A stretch of DNA of 64,000 nucleotides from positions 13,101,501 to 13,165,500 of the forward strand of contig NC_046680.1 of NCBI RefSeq assembly GCF_009870125.1. Reading direction: 5' to 3'. Below the pieces are notes generated by a model. That model saw nothing but the letters and a program-made list of their open reading frames with translations. It did no database searches and was not told where the DNA came from. Source of the stretch: Drosophila pseudoobscura. Lineage: Eukaryota > Arthropoda > Insecta > Diptera > Drosophilidae. A program made the translations under genes and the position numbers. Each line of letters opens with the position of its first letter. Position 1 is the first letter of the stretch. This document shows, piece after piece, positions 25,618 through 36,502 of the stretch.

Positions 25618-26619
25618 ATGTGCAGCCCCACTTGCTGCTCGGGCAAGTCGCCCATTGCCCGGAGGCTGCAGGCGATCAGGCAGCAGCGAATGGAGGAGGA
25701 AGAGGCCCTGAGAAGGCCCAAGCCCGTCATCTGCACGCCGGAGAGCGAGCTGTACGCCTACGGGGAGATCGAGGCGATGGCCGAGCACATCATGAAGGTC
25801 TGCCAAATGCGGCCCAGGATCGGGCTGATATGCGGCCACTTCCTGCGCCAGCTGGTCGACATTATCGAGGAGCCCGTGCTCATACCGTTCGAGGACATAC
25901 CGCAGTTCCCGGTGTGCTCCACGCTGGAGGGCGCCCGCAACCACCTGGTCGTGGGCACCGTGATGGGGGCCACCGTGATGGCCATGCAGGACCGTTTCCA
26001 CACCTACGAGGGCTACCAGCTGGCCAGCAGCGTCCTGCCCGTGCGCGTCATGAAGCTGTGCGGCGTCCAGCACATCCTGCTGACGTGCGCCGCGGCGGCA
26101 GTGAATCCCCAGTACGCCGTGGGCGACATTATGCTCATCAAGGACCACATCAACATGCTGGGCATGTTCGACAGGACGCCGCTGACGGGCGCCCACGATC
26201 CGCGCTTCGGCGTTCGCAAGCTGGCAATGACCCGCGCCTACGACAGACACCTGATCGAAAAGAGCCTGCAGATCGGCGGAGAACTGGGCTTCGACGACTG
26301 CCTCCAAGTGGGTGTCTTCGGTTGCCTGTGCGGCCCCACCTGCAAGACGAACGCCGAGGGGGAGATGCTGCGTGTGATGGGCGTCGATGCTGTGGGCATG
26401 TCCCTCGTCCACGAGGTGATTGTGTCCCACCACTGCGGCCTGAAGATCTTCTCTCTGGGCATCATTACGCTCGCCGCCAGCAAGGACGACGAGCAGCATG
26501 AGGTGGCGGAGGCGCAGGAGACGCAGGAGACGCAGGAGATGGAGATGCCCATGCAACGCCTGCAGGCCTGCACCGATCTGATCTCCCGCCTCATCTACTG
26601 CATCCACAACAATCTGTGA
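25618..26619 (+). CDS. intronless purine nucleoside phosphorylase paralogue, probably catalytically altered
   Basis: A 333-residue single-exon ORF (ATG 25618, TGA 26617-26619) with clear end-to-end PNP (NP-II/MTAP family) similarity: PRIGLICG, MQDRFHTYEGY, PVRVMKLCGV, VGDIMLIKDHINM, DPRFG, DAVGMSLVHEVIV and HCGLKIFSLGIIT. True PNPs cleave purine nucleosides with phosphate. Compared with human PNP, the phosphate loop CGSGLG is CGHFLRQ (Ser33 lost), GPSFET is GPTCKT (Phe200 and base-binding Glu201 lost, the latter to Lys), TNAAGG is TCAAAA, and the base-contact Asn243 in ITN is Leu. Arg84, His86, Tyr88 and Met219 equivalents are kept. The C-terminus has a QET/EM repeat. An open frame with core motifs intact but a remodelled active site suggests a pseudoenzyme. 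The lack of introns fits retroposition. It may sit within a Sesn 5' intron. Confidence 0.85.
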   Translation: MCSPTCCSGKSPIARRLQAIRQQRMEEEEALRRPKPVICTPESELYAYGEIEAMAEHIMKVCQMRPRIGLICGHFLRQLVDIIEEPVLIPFEDIPQFPVCSTLEGARNHLVVGTVMGATVMAMQDRFHTYEGYQLASSVLPVRVMKLCGVQHILLTCAAAAVNPQYAVGDIMLIKDHINMLGMFDRTPLTGAHDPRFGVRKLAMTRAYDRHLIEKSLQIGGELGFDDCLQVGVFGCLCGPTCKTNAEGEMLRVMGVDAVGMSLVHEVIVSHHCGLKIFSLGIITLAASKDDEQHEVAEAQETQETQEMEMPMQRLQACTDLISRLIYCIHNNL

Positions 26620-27483
26620 GATATCCCAAAAATAGATTTCTTTACCCTACCGCCAGCCACTCGATTGCGCTGTTTCTGTTTCTCTTTCTGTTTTTGTTGC
26701 TGTTTTTGTTGCTGCTTTTGTTTTGCTCTTAATGCGAAGTGCAACAAAGCAACAACTGTTGCCAAGAAAGCTCTCAACGCGGAAGCAGCGACAGGTGCAG
26801 CTGTTGCTGGCTACCCCACCACCCCACCACCACACAACAAGGGGCAAGCGGAATGGGGGCAGAGTGGAGGCAGTGGTAGGTGCAAGTGTGCCCGGTGTCA
26901 AGCTGTCTAATGGCCCAAATGGCCAGCGATAAAACTGTCAAAGTATTGGGAGCACAGCCCAACCCTCCCACCAACACCACCAACACCACCACCACCACTC
27001 GGCGTATACATAATACGCTGCATCCCTACTCTCCCGTGGGCATACAATCAATTTACGTACATTTAATGGTAATTACCTACAAAAGAGCCATCTGCAATCA
27101 GAAATATTGGGAGCTTCATCCTCTCAGAGTCTTTGAAAATTCAGTTTTGTGGATTCTGCACGGTTTTCTTCGTGTGTAAAGGACATTTATGCCCCCCAAA
27201 GAGGCTCTCCCATAATTTTGTACTACAACAATTCATTCCCTGGTGCTGTAATACTGTACAGACATTGTGTCCTTCTTTATGACAATTAAAAGATTTGAAC
27301 TTTTTTGTACACGTACTCGTATTCGTATTTCATTCTTTGTGTGTCACATTTCTGCCAATTTCATCATTGCCCCATTGTTTGTTGGGGGCCCCAAGTCGAT
27401 GACGAATCATTAGCCTCCTCCCCACGCTGATTCTTTGAGTATACGGCTATATATATATATATGTGTATATAGGAAGAGTGAAT

Positions 27484-27501
27484 GGGGGGGGGGGGGGGGG
27501 G
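27484..27501. repeat. poly-G tract (18 G)
   Basis: An uninterrupted run of 18 guanines on the + strand. The length is prone to sequencing error. Confidence 0.9.
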
Positions 27502-29181
27502 ACGGATTGACACGCGCATTTTGTTTTTGCGATTTGTTTTCCTACTGCTACTCGTAGATCGTTTTCCCCCCGCTTTAATTTTCTCAGCCAACTTGTGATT
27601 TATGCGATTCTGAGCTTTTGAGATGCGGCTAGTTCAACGACCCGCACAAAAATGATGATTGAATTATCGGCGAGTAATTGCACAAAAATACTCCTATCTA
27701 CTGAATGTGGTATCTCCACCTGTCCACCTGTCCACCTGTCCATCTGCACTCTTTTTTGGCCAACAGTTCAGTGTACTGTGGCATTGCATTTAATTTTATT
27801 TGAATTTAAAAATATCAAAGCCATTCGAGGCATTTGTGCGTTGAATATCAGAGTGGCAGCAATTGAAATGCCCCTGCCACAGCGACGCTGCAGCAGCAAC
27901 AGCAGCAGATGATTGCCAGATACGTAGATATGTGGATACAGATGCACAGATAGTCTGTATATTAGATACAGTATAGGTTGTTGCGCAGCAAATAGTTTTG
28001 GCATTTCAATTGCCTCGCCTCGTCCCGCCTCGCCTCGTACTCGTACGTGCCACATCTGCCCTGCCACAACCAAAACAAAACAATTTAAATGGCATACAGC
28101 TACAGCTGCCACAAAGATTCTTTTGAGGCCCAGTACTAATTATATCAACTATTTGCCATTAAATAACTCAAATATTTAATACTTTTCCGTAAGCCGTAAT
28201 CAAATTGTCAGCTTTCCAGATTCATTTGTGCAAAAGAGAGATACTTTTGTATCTACAGCCAAAAGAAAAGGGGGGACAACTCTCTGCATCTGTGGTTTGA
28301 TCTCAAGCAAATATTTAAGGAGGAGCAAAATGTATGTAATCAATAAAAGGTCTATTATTTAATGTGAAAGCTCGTATACATATGTATGTCGAATTTCTGT
28401 TGACGTCGCGACGTTTCATTACGCTTTCTGATAAGCAAATAAAAGCATTCAACCACAAATGCCAAATGCCAGCAAACGCAATACAAAAAACAAAGTATAT
28501 AAAATGATTCAGCGTTAAAATGTGCAACATTTATTCTAGAATATTACACAATACTACAGTATATTCCTAGACCAGCCTGTTGCTAGGCCCGTGACCCGCC
28601 TCCCCTGCATCTGATCGCCTTATCACTTGGGACCATAAACCAGAAATCATTAGATTAGATTTTGGTCTTCAAAGGGGGAGAGCGAGAGGAGAGAGTTTAA
28701 GCCAGGCCAATCAATCTTTATTAGTTCACAATTAGGTTAAACCCAACACACACAAAACACTTTCAATGGCATCTGCTTTCATCTGGCGCTAAGTGAATCA
28801 CGTTTTGGGTTTCGCTCGCTCCTTGGACATGCTGCAAGGATTCCAGACACCAAAGACCAGTGTCAGAGCCATAAACGAAAACAGTGTGCAGTTGGAATGT
28901 TGTACAATTAAAAGTTTCCTTGGCCGGAACGGCTTGCCGAACTTAATCCATTGAAAAGTCAAAGGAGACCGCATAAGAGACCACCCCTTATTAATGGATG
29001 TGGCATTTCTTAGATTATATGTACATATGTATATCCCAAAACGATGCACCCTTCCGACAGATACCCGCTATATAATTTAATAGTTGCAGCTGCACTTGCA
29101 GTTGCAGTTACAGTTTTTTTTTGTTGGAAGTTCAGTCACCCCTCGCTTTGCGGCCATAGAAGTGACGACTGTAATTGCTGC

Positions 29182-29212
<31 letters not shown>
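29182..29212. repeat. (GTT)n microsatellite
   Basis: About ten GTT units in intergenic DNA. Confidence 0.95.
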
Positions 29213-32200
29213 CTGTAGCAGCCATTGGCAATTGTTGCTATTTGCTTAACTAATACATTGCACAAGCGACGTCAAGCGACGACAAACGACGGCTGAAAAC
29301 GGCCCGTTTTGAATAAATCATACGACTCTGGTCGCCAGGTCGTATACTCAATGACAATTACATTTCGTTAAGGGAATTGAATGGAATGTGACGGGGGAGA
29401 CGTGGGTGCGATATATACACACGTATGTATGTTTGCAGATATCATTATTCAATGAAGCGAAAACTCCCAGAAAGCTCAGACTCGGACCTCAAATTCCAGA
29501 CAGAGACTGACCCCCACCCTGACCCTTTGCGGAGCGGCCCCTGTTCTGACAAATGGAGATCCCACATAAAAGCCGCTTACAATTTATTGGAACATTTAAC
29601 GAGAGAGAATGCACACATCTCAATCACTCCACTCGAACATCAAGCAGAGTTCGAGTGATTTCCCATACACTCGCATAACCGAAATAACCGCTATAATGCG
29701 CCTGGCAACAGCGACAAATGGAAACAAACTACAACAGCAACAGCAAAAGCAAAAGCAACAATCGCAAGCAACAGTTGTTCGCTTGAAGAGTGTATGAAGC
29801 AATAAGTGAGCGAGTGTTTCAATCGCTGACTGAGTGGGTGAGGAGTTTGAGTGTGTGCCGTCGGAATTGTAACTTGTAAATTGTACAAGTTTTTTACAAT
29901 TGTAAATTGTATCATAATTGTTTCGTTCAACAACCCAACAGAACAAGCCAGACTCTTAACAAATTATTGAAAAATAAAATAAATCAAGTAAAATTCAGTT
30001 TTAATCCTGGTTACAACTTTTAATGCTGATTTTATATTCAGAATATTTAATTTTCAATTATTGGAAATAATTGGAGTTGTCCCCGGCTCAAGAGGAGATT
30101 CAACAGAATTTTACTGTTGGCTTGATAGCCACAAATAACTGGAAATTCTTGGGTATTCCTTCGAGTGCCAACATTTTCTGGCATAAGGACGGAAAGAATC
30201 GAGTAGAATAATTACAATGCAAATGTTGTGAGCACAACGAAGAACGAAACAATAGAATGATGGCGTGCAGACACAAACAAAGTTAAGAAATGTTTCGAAC
30301 AAAACGACATAAAACAAACAGCAGCGTGAGAGTGAGAGGGACAGATACACGATACAGGGGGAGAGTGAGCGCAAAACGTGCCTAATTTAGATTTTCTTGC
30401 GGTAGGTCAGGTCATGTGCCAATTTCCTCAGCTCAGAATTGTGTGCTTCTTATGGTGTGCGCCAGGGACGGGACCACATTCGATGCAAGAACATTCTCCT
30501 TCTGGCCGACGACAGCCTTTTCCTTCTGGCTAAAAACTGATTATGCTTGCCTTCAGCCAGTCATTCCAATTGCAAAACCGCAAATCAACAGACCTTTTGA
30601 TTGGGACTGGGTCACAGGGTCCTGATCTAGTTTTTGGGAGTTTTAGCCAGAAAAAAAGGGTTCCCTCAAAGGTGGAATTTTTTGATTGATGTTGCAGGTA
30701 CTGGCCCTGGTCAAGGCAAGAAAATTAGTGGCTTCATTCGAAGCTGGCACATTGGAATCCCATCACATTTCCTAGAATGGGGGTCGAGACTGTGGAGATG
30801 CGTCTGGCTCACAAACATACAAACCAAAAATACACCCTCGATATTAAAAACCAACTTTGGGGGGTCTCATTTAGAAACTGAATGCATAAAAGTTGGGGCT
30901 CTGCGTTCGTTGCAAACATCTGGTGTAAATCATCATACTCTACTCTATAATAGGGTATCAAAATACCGAAGCTGGTTGGGTTTCTGGTGATGTTCATGTG
31001 CCGGGCCTGCCAAGAGGGCGCTGCATTGGAAGCCTATTGCTGTGTATCTGTCTGTGTCTGTAAATGGTGCCCCTGGCGAGAGTACCGAGGAAATATGTAT
31101 GTATGTATGTGAGATACGGCTATCGATACGGCAGACCATTTGCAGTTTTTTTTCTTTTTTCGGAAAAACTAGTTTTCAGTAGAGGCGGAGACGAGTTTAA
31201 TTTGAACTTAAATTTTCATCTTAGGAAACTTACCCATAGAGAGCGTCGGCAAAACAGCTCATTTGCTTCATTTGCTTGCCTTGCTGAGAGAGAGCGTGGA
31301 TGGACAGGGAGAGCAGAGCGCAATTGAACCACGGTGCAGGGAAGCGAGTGTGGTGATCAGCTCTCTGGCGCTCTCAATGCAGGTTAATTGTTGTTGGTGC
31401 AGAGAAGTGCAGTTGAAGAGAGTGACGTGACCGCCGTTAGTTTGGTGCTTGTTGATTCTGCTTTATCGGGTCTGTCGGACGCGAGTCTCTTTTGCTTTGT
31501 CTCGCTTGCTTGCCTTTGGCTTCTCCGATAAAGCGACACACACACACGTCGATTTCGTTACGAGTTAAATGTGTATGTACGTGAAGAGTATGTCTTTTTT
31601 CGGTGATAACAGACACACTCGAATACAGTTAGTTTCTGGGCGCGATGGGTGTGGTGTAGAGTAACAGTAACTAATTGCAGTAAAATACAACAGCCGCGAA
31701 ACACAATACGAACGAGGGAAGAAACACTGTGGAATAAATAAATATAATGCGTTAATCAGAAATCTATACATACATACATATGTACACATATGTATATTTT
31801 GGAGATCTCGGAAACAGTTTCGAAATGGAAGCAACAAGAACTAGAAAACGGCGCAAAGTTGCGCTGGTGTGACTTGACATGCGTTCGTTTGGCCCAAGTT
31901 GTTTATATTATACATTTTGGAACATTTTATGGATTTGACCATATTAATTATGTAAGAGCCGATTGCACTTGGCGCGAAAAAATAGAAATAAAGAGCAGGC
32001 TGCCACCGATAACAATAATAGTTTAAATTTAAATTTAAATTCAAGAAATGGCGCGTGTAGCAGGGAGAGGGCGCGGAGCACGGAGGAAGGCAGGGAGCAT
32101 CACTTAATTTGTTTATGCGGCTCGTCGTCTATGGGGCTCACAGTCTTATTTATGCTTTCCTCTGTGTTATTGTTGTTTCTCTTTATGCTCTTTTTTTATT

Positions 32201-33116
32201 CTCTTTTTGTGTTTTCGGTTTGGCTTGTTGTTGATTTCTGTAGTAATTTTCCATGCAATAACAATGATTCTCTGCTTTTTTCGGCATATTATCTTGAGCG
32301 CGCGCTCTTTTCTTGTTTCTTTTAAAATTTGAATAATTCTGGAACGAAGAACAACGCCAATTTCAGCACCGAGAGCACACACACACTTAAACATAGAGTA
32401 GGGATAGTTTGGGGAAATTACCAGTTAAACAAAACGATCAAATCAAACAAACTAAAAAGGGAAAAACTTCTGCCCGTTCTTCGGAACACTCTCTTGTAAA
32501 TTAAGCGTAGCCTAGACTTGACTCTTCTAGAAAGAGGTGAAGAGAGGGTGCGGGCTGCTGCTGCTGTTGTTGCGTGCGAGCCTCGCTGTGTGCACTCGGG
32601 AGCAATGACAACCGTTACGCGGCAAGTCGAAAACAGAAATGGGGAAATCTCGCGATGGAAAGGCAAACAAACAAATACAGAGTGCACATTCGGCTTGTTC
32701 CGTCGGCTCGTTTCGTTTTCACTCGGCCAAAAGCTGAACCAACCAGCTATCTCTTAGTACCAGGGTATGACTAAACAAAGGTAAGGCCATCCATCTCGTT
32801 GTCTGAGCGACATAGGCACTAGATATGACTGGAATTATGTCCCTCTGAGTAGGAAACTACCCGATATAGTTATTCCATGCGAAGCACGAAGAGCATGCCA
32901 ACACACACACACACTCGCGTGCAATAAGCTTCTTACGCGAGCAGGGCAGCGGGAAGATAGAGGAACTAGGTGGAAACGTTGGAGGGGAAGTGAGAGTGGA
33001 GCAGCAACAGGCAGGCAGACAGAGCTGTTAGTGTTGGAGCAACGAGTGTCAGAGGAGTGGGGAGGGGGCCAGGCCAATCAGCACATGAAAAATCGTACGC
33101 TTCGACCAGGACGTAC

Positions 33117-33345
33117 TTTTATAAGGTGACGCATAATTAGAAGCGCTCAAGCGAAAGCAGTTTTGTCAGAGGTAATATACATACATACATACATATGTAT
33201 ATACGGAGCACACCTAAAATTAATTTGTGAATACTAGTTTTAATAATCATCAAGAATGAGCCGTTTGATAAACACTTTTTCTATGCGCCACCTCATATAA
33301 ATACACCTTGACTCCGACCAGCTGTTGCATGCGTTCTGTTGTACC
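33117..33345 (+). promoter_or_regulatory. pair of TATA-like core promoter candidates
   Basis: TTTTATAAG at 33117-33125 (with a CCAAT-like GGCCAATCA at about 33072) and TATAAATA at 33296-33303, both on the + strand. Neither is followed by a convincing ORF. Function is inferred only. Confidence 0.25.
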
Positions 33346-36300
33346 CTACACTAAGCGGAGAGACTAGGTAGGCTGTCTGTTGACGCTCAGCAAGCACATG
33401 CAAATAAGCTTTTTTTCTGCGCTCATATGCTTCTCCTTTTTTGTTAACAGTTGTTTTTCTTTTTTTGTACGTTTTTTTTCATATAAATATATTTCATATG
33501 TGTATATATGGGTGACAACGACAACGCTTTATATGATTGAACTCTTAAACGGCCGAAGCTCCCTTGGCACCCGCCTGTCATCTGGTCCAACGAACACAAA
33601 CAGAAAGGCTCATAAATGATGTGCGTGTGTGTGTGTGTGGGAGAGTGTTGTTTTCCTCTCAGGGCTGGGGCCATCATATGAAAAGAGGCGTCACAGCAAG
33701 GTGCAATCTCGACTATCAAAACAACTGATGCATACGCCACAGCGCTCAAAAGAAGTCTATACAGAGCTAACCAAACAATCTATTAAATGGCAACGGCAAT
33801 GGCAAGTGAAGCACGTTAAAGTATCATCAGACGCTTCTTGCAATAAATGGTTATAAATCCGTCCCGTCATTGTTTCTAGAATAAATAGCTGCTAAATCGT
33901 GACACAATGAATTTAATCCCAAAGGAATGAATAAGCACAAGCACCATTTTGAGTGCAAAGTTCTGTTGGGAACTAGTATTGGGCGAAGCTGGGAGATTTG
34001 CATTTAACAGCTTGCTCTTATCAGTAGAGTAGACCAACCAGCATGATAACAGCACGGATATGTACGTACATACATATGTACATATGTTTCTATATAGATT
34101 ATTATTGATTAATAAACAATTTTCTCACTTGTACCACGAATACTCGTAAATAGCTCTCAGTCTTAGGCTGCTTCGTTGCCTATACATACAGACATATATG
34201 GAACTGTGGAACCACTCACATACACAATGGCGACGCTACTGATAAGCAATGACCGATTTAGTTCTATAGTTCATAAAGTGATAACTAGCATTAGACACAC
34301 AATTGACCCACAAAGTGGAGACGACAAACATCAAATGGTTGTGTCTCAAATATCTATGAATATTTCTTTGAATGGGGAATGGGGAAGCGGGGAAAGCTCT
34401 TCCTTAACCAAAATTGCAATGCAACAAGTACATTCGTACTATATGAACATCTGTGAATCAATATTTAATAAAATAATACTCACTTAAACAGAATTTTTTT
34501 ATTTGAGTGGAAGGTTTCATTATTCCGATTGAATGGCCCTGAATCTCAATCAAATAAATGTCGAAAATTTTAGTAAAAATCCGTGCGATATAAAATTCTG
34601 TACGCAACAAGTTTCAAAAATACATGCAACTTTTTTTAATAAATCCCCGTATCAACGCGGGCGTGGGATACCTTTGAAATGTTATTACATGGCCATTTTT
34701 TGCATACACAGTGGTTTTTTTTACCCGTCGTTATTGCAGTCCTTGCAGTCCTGTTGACACTCTGAGCGAGGAGGCGGATTTTTCATCGCTTTTGAGAGGC
34801 GTACGAATGAATATATTTACATGGTGCAGTGCACACAATTAATGTGTAGCAAGCAACAGCATCAACAAACAATAAAGAAACCCTATCTTCGAGGACCGAA
34901 ATTTTGGATACCCTGGCAGATTCCATTCAACAACTATGATATATCCGTTAAGTGTTCCACACGAATCTGTAACAGAAAAATCAATCAAGTCGGGTTGCTG
35001 TAGGCTTGGATGAGTAAGGACTTCATCAATATTCCTAGCCAGATACAGGATACAGGGTGATTATATGCTGAAATCGCAATACCCCCTGCAAGGGTACGAG
35101 AAAAGTTCTCTTGTAAAGAGAGGACTGAGACTGAATCAAACGCATACCATGTCCCGGTTGGCAATTAATTGCCCAGAAATCTACAGTGAAGGACAATCCA
35201 TGCAAAGGATGACATGTGCCGCATATCAGCGGAATGAAGAGGAATGGGAGAAGCTCCAACAGTTGTCCGTTTTTTTGTAAATGAGCAACATGTCCATATA
35301 TGTAGATATGTATGCATGAGCAGGCGCACGAATTTGTCCGGTATCGGCCTGCGACCGTTTACCGGACCGTGTTTCAACATTTCCCCTTCGTCAATAGATC
35401 TCAATGATGCGTTAAACCACCAGAACCAATATCCATCCCATGTCCCTTTGGCTTAAGGGCAATTTTCGCGCTTTGTACAGGAAGGGGAGGACGTGGCCTC
35501 TGCTGGGACGGTTGTTTCCAGGTTTACACCACGCATCCATCCATCTATGAAACAAACGATGACCATTAATCATTTATTTTCAGTTGCGCACATCCCACCC
35601 AAACACTTGCTCTCCTACTCACTGCCAGCCCTATACACTTCCCTGCCCCCGTCTGCCCTTGGGTCTGTTGCATGCACTGCCTGTAGTTCTGCATATCCCA
35701 ATCCACTCACCAATTTCAAATAAATGAAAGATAATTAGTTCATTTGCTGTTTTTATGTCATGTTTTTGCATTTGCCCTAAAGATAAACTCCGTTAAACTC
35801 CCTTTAAATTCTCTTCATTAAATTATGGGTAGAGTATGACGAGAAAGGTAATTTTCAATACCCATGAGGCCGGAATATAGCAAGGAGTATCCGAATTGCG
35901 CTGGTCAGTAAATGGACTACAAAATGTTTATTAATTGTCTGTCCTTCGGGTGTTTTCTACTCATTTCGATTTGGGGCTTTCAAGTTATTAAATAATTATT
36001 TTTTTCTATGTGTAGTAAATAATTTTCAGAGGTAGGGCTTTTTTCACAAAACTTAAGTATCTTACATCTGGTTATATTAAACTTTGCAATTGTGAAAAGC
36101 TAATAAATGCAGTTATAAATCGGATCTAAGCACTTTGTTGCTTAAGATTACTGTCTGGAAAGTATAAAGCTTTCAAATTCAAAATTCATTATTGTGGTGG
36201 TTTCCTTCCATATTTTTGAATGAAATGGGCATTCAAGAATGCCCACATCAAATTTCGAAAATTCTCTTTAGTAAATTCTTCTTGAAGGAATACATTTAGT

Positions 36301-36502
36301 TCCTTCACTGAGAGTTACCTGAGACCTCTAGCGAACCGAACGCTAGAGCCGAAGAACCTGGGAGCGTACGCAGAAAGTTCGCTCGCAACACGTTCGTTGT
36401 ATGAACGAACAGTGAATAGTCAGTGCTTGTGCTTTTGCGGCCCTGGTCTTGTGTGGATTCTTTTCATTTAATTTAGTTGATTTTCCGAATATTATCACAT
36501 AA

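Larger units (their letters stand above)
26620..36502. other. 10-kb region without a recognisable gene
   Basis: I saw no coding exon with family similarity here. Contents include an 18-G run (27484-27501), (GTT)n at 29182-29212, GA-rich promoter-like sequence around 31240-31440, and two TATA-like boxes on the + strand at 33117 and 33296. It may contain distal Sesn 5' exons and enhancers, and the l(2)not promoter at its right edge. Confidence 0.55.

Noticed and set aside
25573-26607. 344-codon minus-strand ORF opposite the PNP-like gene
   Set aside because: Antisense shadow of a GC-rich coding exon; composition is Ala/His/Gln-rich with no family similarity.
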